The notes under the pieces were generated by a model, which searched no databases, was not told where the DNA came from, and saw only the letters and a program-made list of their open reading frames with translations. Below, piece after piece: positions 12,301 through 18,306 of a stretch of 64,000 nucleotides of DNA; position 1 is the first letter of the stretch; every line of letters starts with the position of its first letter. A program made the translations under genes and the position numbers. Source of the stretch: Bacteroidota bacterium (GTDB lineage: Bacteria; Chloroflexota; Anaerolineae; Aggregatilineales; Phototrophicaceae); the NCBI GenBank assembly GCA_027492915.1, contig JAPUDW010000327.1, forward strand, positions 28,356-92,355, in the 5' to 3' direction.

Positions 12301-15300
12301 ACACCGTCACCAATGGGATCACGTTGACCAATACCGCTACAATGGGTTACTCCTCGCTGGATGACGGCACGCCGGATGCCAACGACCCGAACGAGCGCGT
12401 CTACACTGACACCGACAATGCGGTCATTGATACCAATGTCGCGCCGCTGTCCTTCACCAAATCGGTGATTGACACCTCGGAGGCTTACACCGGCGCAGGT
12501 CAACACGGGGCGACACTGACTGACCTGACCATCGGTGAGACCGTGACCTATGAACTGCGCGCCCGCCTGCAAGAAGGCACGACGCCCATCACCATCACCG
12601 ATACACTGCCAACCGGCCTGAGTTTCGTCAGCACCCAACTGGCACCGACCAACGGCGCGAATGTCACCATCACGGGCGGCTTCCCCGCACCGACCCTCGC
12701 CGGTCAGGTGATGACGCTGACGCTGGGTAACGTCGTCAACGCCGCCGATAACCTGGTCAATGCCGACGATGATCTGGTCATCTGGGTAGTCGCCCGTGCC
12801 AGCAACGTGGCTGCCAACAACGGCACCACCGGCCTTGATAAGATCAACACTGCCCGACTCAATTGGGGCGGCGGCACCCTCACCGATACCGAGACAGTCG
12901 AAATCATTGAGCCGAACCTCAATATCGACAAGAGCGCCAACCCGACCACTGGCCTGAACGCGGGTGATGTCATCACCTACACGCTGGTCATCAACCATAC
13001 CGCTACTTCGACCGCCGATGCCTTCGACCTGCGGATCACCGATGTGATCCCGGCGGGCATCACCTACGGTTCGGTGACGGCTGCGGCCTCCACCTGCGAT
13101 GAACGAGCGGGTTGGACTGCTGACATCAGCAGCTTGCCGGGTACCGTTGTCTATCGCTTTGACGACCTCCCGTTGGCAGCCAGCTGTACCATCACCTACA
13201 CGGCGACTCTGGCCAACACCGTCACCAACGGCATCACACTGACCAACACCGCCAGCCTGCGTTATTCCTCGCTGGATGACGGCACGCCGGATGCCAACGA
13301 CCCGAACGAGCGCGTCTACAACGATAGTGACACTGCGGTCATTGATACTAATGTGGCACCGCTGTCCTTCACCAAAACGGTGGTGGATAGCTCTCAAACC
13401 TACACCGGCGTGGGTCAACACGGGGCGGCCTTGACCGACCTGACCATCGGCGAGACCGTCACCTATGAACTGCGCGCCCGCCTGCAAGAAGGCACAACGC
13501 CCATCATCATCACCGATACGCTCCCGGCTGGTCTGGTCTTCATCAGTACCCAACTGGCACCGACCAACGGCGCGAATGTCACCATCACCAACGGCTTCCC
13601 GACCCCAACTCTTGCCGGTCAGGTGATGACGCTGACGCTGGGCAATGTGGTCAATGCCGGGGATAACACCGTCAACGCCGACGATGATCTGGTGATCTGG
13701 GTGGTTGCACGGGTCGCCAATGTGGCGGGCAATATCGGCACCACCGGCCTTGACAAGATCAACACCGCCACCCTCGACTGGGGCCCCGGCACCCTCACGG
13801 ATACCGAGACGGTCGAAATCGTTGAACCCCTGTTGGACATCACCAAGAACGCCGCGCCGAACATCGGCCTGGACGCCGGGGACATCGTGACCTACACCTT
13901 CTCGGTGACGCATACGGGGGCTTCAACAGCAGATGCCCAGGATGTCAGCATCAACGATCTGCTGCCTGCCCATATGACCTACGTGGGCAATGTCGCCACC
14001 GTGACTGGGCCTGCGCCGACCGTCACCAATAGCTCACCCAACATCATCTTTAGTTGGGCGAACCTGCCGCTGGGTGCCACCTATACCTTCACATTCGAGG
14101 TCTCTATTGACCCGACCGTTGGGCCAGCCGCCAGCCTGACCAACACGGCGACGCTCGGTTGGTCAACGCTGCCCGGCGCTAGCCCTAACGAACGCACCTA
14201 TACCGATACCGCCAGTGCGGTCGTCACCACCATCCCGCCGACCATGGAGAAGTCCATCTTCACCACGTCCCTGACCGAGACGGGTTCAGCCCAGCATGAC
14301 CCGACCATCGTGGATGTGAACATCGGTGAGACTGTCACCTACTACATGACCATCACCATGCCGGAAGGCACCGCGCCGCTCACCCTGACCGATAACCTGC
14401 CAAACGTGATGACGGTCGTCAGTTCGCGGGTCTTGAGCCTGGGTGCCAATATCACCACCACCGGCCTTGGCGTTGGTCAGCCGGGCGTGGTCAGCGATGC
14501 GAACTTCGCCGATGGCTTGCCTGACCGGGTAGTCTTCAACCTCGGCACGGTTCTGAATGCGCCGGATGGCATCGACAACGCGGAAGACCAGATCGTCCTC
14601 GAAGTGGTGGCGCGGGTTGATGAAAACGCAGCCAACCGCAATGGCGATCAGTTGACCAATACCGCCACGCTGAACTACGGTACTGGAACTGTTACCGATA
14701 CCGAAGTCGTGGAGGTCGTAGAACCGGAACTCAACATCGACAAGTCGGCGCTGGTCGTCACCGGGCGTCCCGGCGACATCATCGAATACACCATCGTGGT
14801 CGATCATGTGGGTGGTTCCAACAGCCCGGCCTACGACATCGTGATTACCGACCCGATGTTGCCCAATCTCAACTTGATCGTCGGCAGTGTCACCGCTACC
14901 CCTGGCAATGTCGTCCTCGGCAATAACGCCGGTGATACCACGCTGCGGGTGGAACTGGGTGTCCTCAACCCCGGTGATAGCATCACCATCACCTATCAGG
15001 CGCAGATTGACGCGTCGATCACCCCGCCGGTGACGTTCGTCAACACCGCCACCCTCAACTACGATAGTGCTGCCGGGCCGGGTGGCCGCCCTGGTACCGA
15101 CGATGACACTCATACCATCCGCGTCAATGATGATGTCTATCGCTACTCGAAAACAGTGGTGGATACATCCCTGATCGACACCGGCGATAGCCAGTTGACC
15201 GGCGCACCGGATGTGACCATCGGCGAGCGCGTGACTTTCCATATCGAAGCCTATCTGCCGGAAGGGACAACCACCAACTTCACCATCACCGATAACTTGC

Positions 15301-17642
15301 CGGACGGCATGATCGTCGTCAGCAGCCGGGTAGTGAGCATCGGCAGCAACCTCGGCGTCTCCGCGCTGGCAGTGGGCGATCCCGGCACCGCCTCCAACAG
15401 TAACTACACGGCGGATGCCTTTGATGACCGGGTGGTCTTCAGCTTTGGCGATACCACCAATGTCATTGACGGCATCGACGATGACCGTGACGTGGTGGTC
15501 GTCGAAGTGGAAGCCCGCGTATACGATAACCAGTTGCTCAATCGTGGCGGCACCACCGTTACCAACGAGGCCATCATTGACTACGGCCCCAACCGCCGCC
15601 GTGCGGAAGCCGATGTGGACATCGTTGAGCCAAACATCAACCTGACCAAGACCTTTAACCCCCGTATTGAAGGGCGCGGGCATAAGCTGTTCATGACTCT
15701 TGAACTGGTCAACAGCGGTAGCTCCATCGCTTACAAGGTATCCCTGCGCGACCCGCTCAACCCCGGCCTGTGCCTGGATACAATCAGCGTGGACGCCTCT
15801 GGAGCGCCGGGGACGACCTTCACCAATACCTCTACCAGCGGCTGTGGTGGGATCGTGCAGATCGACTTCACTGACCTGGGCATTGGCGAGCGCATCGTCG
15901 TCACGGTTGAACTGACTATCGACGCCGCGCTGGAACCAATCCCGCAGGACATCCCCAATACGGCGACCGTAACTTACCAATCCATCCCTGTCGGTCACCC
16001 GGATGAAAGCGAAGCCCGTCAGTATAATGACAATGCTACCGACATCCTGACGGTAGATGAACCAACCATCGAAGTGACCAAAGTCGGCAACCCGCAATCG
16101 GTGCGGGCTGGTGGATTGCTCACCTACACTGTCACCGTCACCAACACTGGCGAACCACCCATCGATGCCTTCCAGGTGGTCATCACCGATGTGCTGCCGC
16201 CTGAACTCACCTATGTCTCGGCTACACCGGCGAAGGGGGTTTGTACCGCCAACGGTCAAACCATCACCTGTATCATCGACAAGCTGCTGCGTGGGGAAAC
16301 CACCACCATCCTGATCGAGACTCGGGTCGCGGCTGGCCTGGCGGCTGGTACCCGGATCATCAATCTGCTGGGGCTGACCACCCTGGAGGGTGTGTCGGTC
16401 GAAGCTGATGCCCTGAATGTGGTGGCCTCGGAAGCCGTCTGTAGCATCGGCTGCCCGGATGCCCAGATTTACCACAGCGACCAGACCGGCGACTGGGAAA
16501 TCTTCCGGCTGGTGGGCGGCACCACACTTGAGACTGATGCTGATCAAAACCTAACCCAGAACCCTGCCGATGATGTCGAACCGAGTCAATCTCCGGATGG
16601 CAACTGGATGGCCTTCGCCAGCAACCGGGACGGCAATTGGGAAATCTATGTCACCCCGACAACGGTGATTGATGGTCAGCCCACCCGCACCCGCCGCGTC
16701 ACCACCAACACTATCGCGGTCGATACCGACCCGGTCTGGGGGCCGACCGATCATCTGGTGTACGAATCAACCCGCGACGGCAACTGGGAGCTATACCTGC
16801 TCGATTTGCGGACAGGCATCGAAACCCGCCTGACCAATAACCCAGCCGATGACCTGAATGCGTTCTGGTCGCCGGATGGCTCGCGCCTGGTCTTCCAGAG
16901 CAACCGTAGTGGTCGCTGGCAACTGTATGAACTCAACTTGCAGACGGCAACGCTGCGCCTGCTCAGTGACGGCAGTGGCGATGATATGGATGGAGCCTAC
17001 GCCAACAATGGGGAACGGATTGTCTTCCGCTCGGTCAACCCGGATGGCACCATCATCACGTTGATGAATGCGGATGGCAGCGGACGCACTCCCATCAGCG
17101 AACGCAGCAGCCGTGCGGCTAACGCGGTTTGGTCGCCGGATGACAGCCTGATTGTGTATCAATCGGACACGGATGGCGACCTGGACATCTACGTCTACGG
17201 TGTTGCAACGGGTCAAGTCCGTAAGCTGACCGCCAATGATGTGGATGACTATGCCCCGACCTGGTTATGCGGTAGCTTGCAGGTGATCTTCACCTCGGAT
17301 GAACCCGGCAACCCGGATATCTTTCAGGCGAATGCCCTGCCGCTGACGGCCCCGGCCTTAGTGGTGATGGACGACACCACCCAACTGACGATTGACTCGA
17401 ACCGCGACCTGTATCCGCAGGGCGCACCCTCGGAGGAGAACGCCAGCCTGGAAGGGATACTGCCGGATACTGTTTCGGCTGAACCTGGTCATACACAGAT
17501 TTTGAATCTCGATATGGCGGTCACGCCTGAAGACCAGACGCTAAATCGGGATGAAGTGTGGGAAGCGATCACAGGTTGTGCAGAGATAGATCTCAATTCA
17601 TCGCCACCACCTTATGCGCTGTCGCTGCTGCCTACGCGTTAA
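3312..17642 (+). CDS. Giant secreted PKD / DUF11 / PD40 surface protein
   Basis: This 4776-residue protein starts at an ATG with GGAG seven bases upstream. Residues 1-25 form a signal peptide (hydrophobic TTLLLVLSIFLLSGTVLA). A Pro/Thr/Glu-rich stalk follows (about 35-100). Eight PKD-type beta-sandwiches occupy about 104-755, with repeated WDFGDG-type motifs. A very long array of DUF11 adhesin-like repeats ('ITYTL.v.ntg', 'vtDtlP.gl') spans about 780-4370. The C-terminal part (about 4380-4675) carries PD40/TolB-like propeller repeats such as DGNWEIY and DGNWELYLLDL. No LPXTG motif, transmembrane anchor or sorting domain is visible at the C-terminus. An extracellular structural or adhesive role is likely but inferred. 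Near-identical 915-bp repeats lie inside it. It is flanked by a hairpin terminator and appears to be a single-gene unit. Confidence 0.9.
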   Translation: MIRHGSITTLLLVLSIFLLSGTVLAEVRFVVVQEPISTPGVIPVPVPTEEPAAPTEEIPAPTEEAPTEEVTETPAPTEEATLTSSPEPTTETPSPSETPVIIRVAMNASPSSGNGPLTVIFSDASTGSGINDWSWDFGDGTSASGQGPHSHTYSTPGTYTASLTVRGASGSATASQQIVVFSPGSTVEANFTYQQTSALEVCFSNSSTGAITSSVWSFGDGSNSAETSPCHTYAALGQYTVSLSVTGEGGQTSTASRTVTLLPQTEPPNAAFTPDRTTIAPGGTIRFSDQSTGIIRSWAWDFADGITSNERHPSHQYSTIGTYIVTLTVSGPGGFDQVTATITVAPETVLTCSFNAPSRVFAGEQVTLRNTSRVSPGSFSGFTWFVNGETAATTTDFTTSFGEAGSYTVRLVGLTLDGQTCQSERTVTVLPSNGVIADFTGTRNVIVGAEICLRDRSRGTILSRSWDFGDGTSSAETDPCHSFGSSGRYSVKLTVNGEGGATDSRARTVNVYDAPTLTASANPVNGVAPLSVDFSATGTNISNYEWVFPDGSRAFSANASFLFDQPGEYTVTVSGSGPVGSLSSSLTVQVRAARDVRAAFGASAWNGIAPVEICFTDHSEGEEITSWAWNFGDGATSSQSNPCHTFTSAGQYTVTLQVSNSDGMSASASNTVRIYDPGSGSASLRITSVNELTVCFGSTLDAGMNIVRWEFGDGSTSTEAEPCHPYLADGTYAVKLIVTDISGTERALTASISVKEDEAEEVTATPPPTETPEINVFDPALSKLGYLPAGSIGLTGEELHWLTTVTNNGNAAGANVVIVDNVRPELRIDAVQVASGSSYTINGQQVRVTIPTLLPGERQDFTIVTTVLTSPRSGTINNTVQINETGDSATATIVIPGMMMIQAAPPTPNGPIPLINGVPELTDFAGEEFCITPNFTNAGSNEGYGPYITLVRDANLSLNSIDYLGVNLMASPFLVSSGFLPANDPIEGRAIPGIAGQQWITVRLPIGSLESTSPAIPIRLCMQSAPLAAFGVPLPITIFPGYEFGDTPTGANGPISNLNDVGGMDNAGSFTPILVTFEKGNSLPESEVIPSCYPAPPVGAPGQPGPACAVPPGVQWPYEYFLDIELAAGQTLTTNSYTDVLDPAFEFYPYTFPVTTVANAVISSGTCTPTGITATFNSNPITALPALAPPGGGTLQVDIASIVNPSAATTCTLRLSYRGFINDILSETAAPTTYAATNNASFGYNHVSGPQPILTDTDVVDVRNLEIQKSASPTTVVPGDVVTYTLSFQLSEYIGIQALSVTDIIPDGIDYNVDSATVTVPGLGSAPITGANQSISYGADTGTLVFNVTGARPGPYSAAGTVSITYTGTVRQTYRAGGSLTGFVSANDNLNNTITANFTTTGGQTFNDESSASVTVVPNSLTKELVSTPVDSAAGFVPGEPVTFRLTLRVPSGDTRNLVIEDNFPLPVFQVQDGDFGIEARTITLPDPIGRSAPFDVPNTDGYCSSYDDPNPTFPAYTRACGLRFVYGTDGTNLPAGSSVTVTRVGNTVRLNVDAPVETNLTEERRIVVELTAGIIDQPFNDGLFLSNRSLARYTNTLGSVVTLNADDYVDVAAPDVRICKGISATTNASSVAAAGAACQVTGAPNNNLTNVDAADVLTYTITAQNVGSARAYGVVISDNVTTIPQLTGCTLVSVRDGAGAALAFTGTFPTLTLTNPLPGDGSAGVSTAQATAVVTYQCTVASNVVPLTAPIVNQASVVFAAFSDILPGGPHLNPPTVPFAPRTDVANFVSAAPNITKARTPATATIGDLITYTLAVDIPGGTMNNVSIVDTLDSGLAFVDCTSVSVTSGTLTSSLGAINTANFCNDPTNPVIGAGGGAATWNFGNLTDTGSNNTDLDTITITYTAVVLNTAANVRGQDRNNSAELRWANPAGGQFTDNASAPDTRLVEPTLLVDKTVAPATNLDANDLVTFTIDIRHAAGSDATAHNIALSDVIPSTLTYVPSSLVFVAGTGRVAPVTLSEAAGTITATWTSLTTTQTSRLQFQARLVNTVQPDQPITNTAGITWTSLPGSPTNTTYNPLGVERTGDPTGPGGAANTYTATDPATLTVASPTATKTVVSTSLADTGNGSDTDPDLTIGEQVTYQITITFREGVTNNAVIRDDLPTGAAVLGYISSRIISIGSNLSFSSATPTVGLAGTATDTNADTILNRIDWNLSNVTNTPDNVANAADQIVVEIVARVINVADNSGLSPTQDLNVVNTGRIRYTNFAGATVAQNGTTTVDIVEPRLIINKSASVPQADAGDTVTYTVTVQNTGTALAYNVVITDPMLPELELLTGTVTTSAGAVTLGNTAGDTTIRIDAVSLAINGTITITYQARLRPSVFPGQNLVNTASQTSNSLPDGTGRTGNSSDPATVLVLLPQFNKDIVSTSEGATFPGVGTTDQYTAAPDLAIGETITYQMTIVVPEGTSNILRLVDTLPSIGAGDPGTLDHISSRVVSIGANISNSALAVGASGSVVGQVITFNFVGGTPISNVADGLSNAADQMVVEVVARVSTIAANANGDLLTNRARLTYDGNNTLDASAAADVVEPNLNIDKSANPTTGLNAGDVITYTLVINHTATSTADAFDLRITDVIPAGITYGSVTTAASTCDERAGWSADVSSLPGTAVYRFDDLPLGVSCTIVYTATLANTVTNGITLTNTASLRYSSLDDGTPDINDPNERVYNDSDPVSVTTNLAPLSFTKTVVDSSETYTGAGQHGATLTDLTIGETVTYELRARLQEGTVPLTITDTLPAGLTFVSATLNLPAPTNITIPGGFPAPTLAGQVMTLTLGNVVNAADNLVNADDDLVIWVVARASNVAANNGTTGLDKINTARLNWGGGTLTDTETVEIIEPNLNIDKSANPTTGLNAGDVITYTLVINHTATSTADAFDLRITDVIPAGITYGSVTTAASTCDERAGWSADVSSLPGTVIYRFDDLPLGVSCTIVYTATLANTVTNGITLTNTATMGYSSLDDGTPDANDPNERVYTDTDNAVIDTNVAPLSFTKSVIDTSEAYTGAGQHGATLTDLTIGETVTYELRARLQEGTTPITITDTLPTGLSFVSTQLAPTNGANVTITGGFPAPTLAGQVMTLTLGNVVNAADNLVNADDDLVIWVVARASNVAANNGTTGLDKINTARLNWGGGTLTDTETVEIIEPNLNIDKSANPTTGLNAGDVITYTLVINHTATSTADAFDLRITDVIPAGITYGSVTAAASTCDERAGWTADISSLPGTVVYRFDDLPLAASCTITYTATLANTVTNGITLTNTASLRYSSLDDGTPDANDPNERVYNDSDTAVIDTNVAPLSFTKTVVDSSQTYTGVGQHGAALTDLTIGETVTYELRARLQEGTTPIIITDTLPAGLVFISTQLAPTNGANVTITNGFPTPTLAGQVMTLTLGNVVNAGDNTVNADDDLVIWVVARVANVAGNIGTTGLDKINTATLDWGPGTLTDTETVEIVEPLLDITKNAAPNIGLDAGDIVTYTFSVTHTGASTADAQDVSINDLLPAHMTYVGNVATVTGPAPTVTNSSPNIIFSWANLPLGATYTFTFEVSIDPTVGPAASLTNTATLGWSTLPGASPNERTYTDTASAVVTTIPPTMEKSIFTTSLTETGSAQHDPTIVDVNIGETVTYYMTITMPEGTAPLTLTDNLPNVMTVVSSRVLSLGANITTTGLGVGQPGVVSDANFADGLPDRVVFNLGTVLNAPDGIDNAEDQIVLEVVARVDENAANRNGDQLTNTATLNYGTGTVTDTEVVEVVEPELNIDKSALVVTGRPGDIIEYTIVVDHVGGSNSPAYDIVITDPMLPNLNLIVGSVTATPGNVVLGNNAGDTTLRVELGVLNPGDSITITYQAQIDASITPPVTFVNTATLNYDSAAGPGGRPGTDDDTHTIRVNDDVYRYSKTVVDTSLIDTGDSQLTGAPDVTIGERVTFHIEAYLPEGTTTNFTITDNLPDGMIVVSSRVVSIGSNLGVSALAVGDPGTASNSNYTADAFDDRVVFSFGDTTNVIDGIDDDRDVVVVEVEARVYDNQLLNRGGTTVTNEAIIDYGPNRRRAEADVDIVEPNINLTKTFNPRIEGRGHKLFMTLELVNSGSSIAYKVSLRDPLNPGLCLDTISVDASGAPGTTFTNTSTSGCGGIVQIDFTDLGIGERIVVTVELTIDAALEPIPQDIPNTATVTYQSIPVGHPDESEARQYNDNATDILTVDEPTIEVTKVGNPQSVRAGGLLTYTVTVTNTGEPPIDAFQVVITDVLPPELTYVSATPAKGVCTANGQTITCIIDKLLRGETTTILIETRVAAGLAAGTRIINLLGLTTLEGVSVEADALNVVASEAVCSIGCPDAQIYHSDQTGDWEIFRLVGGTTLETDADQNLTQNPADDVEPSQSPDGNWMAFASNRDGNWEIYVTPTTVIDGQPTRTRRVTTNTIAVDTDPVWGPTDHLVYESTRDGNWELYLLDLRTGIETRLTNNPADDLNAFWSPDGSRLVFQSNRSGRWQLYELNLQTATLRLLSDGSGDDMDGAYANNGERIVFRSVNPDGTIITLMNADGSGRTPISERSSRAANAVWSPDDSLIVYQSDTDGDLDIYVYGVATGQVRKLTANDVDDYAPTWLCGSLQVIFTSDEPGNPDIFQANALPLTAPALVVMDDTTQLTIDSNRDLYPQGAPSEENASLEGILPDTVSAEPGHTQILNLDMAVTPEDQTLNRDEVWEAITGCAEIDLNSSPPPYALSLLPTR
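11079..13823 (+). repeat. Three tandem 915-bp repeats inside the giant gene
   Basis: The string beginning gagccgaacctcaatatc recurs at 11079, 11994 and 12909, exactly 915 bp (305 codons) apart. A diverged fourth unit starts at 13824. Long stretches are identical at DNA level, including synonymous positions, so the units come from recent duplication or gene conversion. Each unit encodes two or three DUF11-like subdomains. The exact length preserves the reading frame. Confidence 0.9.
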
Positions 17643-17647
17643 ACTGA

Positions 17648-17703
17648 CTACCCCTCATACAGAACGCACTCCTTGACCGAGATGCGTTCTGTATGAGGGG
17701 TAG
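17648..17703 (+). terminator. Long hairpin after the giant gene
   Basis: A perfect 21-bp stem (17648-17668 pairing with 17683-17703, ctacccctcatacagaacgca and its complement) encloses a 14-nt loop. It begins five bases after the stop codon. There is no clear U-tract afterwards, so it may act as a transcription barrier or mRNA 3'-end protector rather than a classic intrinsic terminator. It is long enough to act on both strands. Confidence 0.75.
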
Positions 17704-17743
17704 AGTTGGAGGGTGAGTCTGCGATAATGCGGGCAGATCATTC

Positions 17744-17896
17744 GTGAGTTTGCCCCCTGAAACGGAACAGTCGCAACGTATAGATATTGATGAGAAACTT
17801 CGCCACCATCTCTCAAGGGCCTTAGATATTGACCCGACTAAGCGTCCAACTATTGAAGAGATGATCGATGTATTGAGTCCAACTCGCCCCGTATGA
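17744..17896 (+). pseudogene. C-terminal remnant of a Ser/Thr protein kinase gene
   Basis: The frame ending at TGA 17894-17896 reads LSRALDIDPTKRPTIEEMID followed by about ten more residues. This matches kinase subdomain XI ('L..al..dP..RpT..em'), including the invariant Arg of the KRP motif. The frame is closed by a stop a short way upstream of 17744, and no catalytic lobe (HRD or DFG motif) exists nearby. It is therefore a tail left after deletion or recombination, and is unlikely to be expressed as a functional product. Confidence 0.5.
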
Positions 17897-18031
17897 TTTT
17901 CTGAGGGCCATGGTCAATGTATAAGGGTTCTGCTCTCTAATGTACATCATGCTTTCTTTGTGCGTAAGCTGATCTATTTCGGATAGAGCCCAATAGAGAG
18001 TTGTGAGCGTTAGGTAAGTGGAAGCACAGTA

Positions 18032-18077
18032 TCATGATTAGCTAACAGCGTCCAACAGTTGCTCATGATTGGTTAAC
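18032..18077 (+). repeat. Two 15-bp direct repeats, 31-bp spacing
   Basis: The sequence tcatgattagctaac (18032-18046) recurs as tcatgattggttaac (18063-18077). That is 13 of 15 identical bases with a 31-bp period, about three helical turns, so a protein could bind both copies on one DNA face. Their place beside the replication gene makes them iteron candidates. Confidence 0.35.
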
Positions 18078-18090
18078 GACGCCTAGCTCA

Positions 18091-18277
18091 GTTCACAGGT
18101 TTCACAATCTTCACAACTCGGTAGTGATCGACATGAAAGCGTTGTTTGAGGGTGGGCCAAATCTTCTGCAAATCAGCACGACAATGCTTATGACCTGTGA
18201 TTTCTGTGAAGACTGTGATGAAAACAACTTATACCAATAGAAAAGCCTGTGTTCACAGGTTTCACAACCTTCACAGG
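18091..18277 (-). repeat. Two copies of a TGTGAA-rich 27-mer
   Basis: The strings starting gttcacaggtttcacaa at 18091-18117 and 18251-18277 are nearly identical over 27 bases. On the minus strand each reads as TGTGAA hexamers every nine bases. A third, diverged copy (18318-18346) is the 3' coding end of the neighbouring replication gene, where it encodes the tail GCETCEGCEDEN. The repeats may be protein-binding sites or duplicated remnants of the gene end. Confidence 0.5.
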
Positions 18278-18306
18278 CTTTCTTCGGGCTTCACCCCTTG
18301 AGCCTG

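Larger units (their letters stand above)
17897..18306. other. AT-rich spacer with short direct repeats, possible origin region
   Basis: No gene is seen in these ~410 bases. The stretch holds two sets of short direct repeats (listed separately) immediately downstream of the prim-pol/helicase gene. Plasmid replication proteins often act on repeats next to their own gene, so this is the best local candidate for a replication origin. That is inference only: no DnaA box or AT-rich unwinding block was verified. Confidence 0.3.

Noticed and set aside
12156..13913. 585-codon antisense frame with internal repeats
   Set aside because: The repeats are simply the 915-bp sense repeats read backwards. No independent evidence for a protein.
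14286..16547. 753-codon open frame antisense to the giant gene
   Set aside because: Composition mirrors the biased codons of the DUF11 repeats; the product is His/Asp/Gly/Val-rich without domain patterns and starts and ends arbitrarily. It is a shadow.
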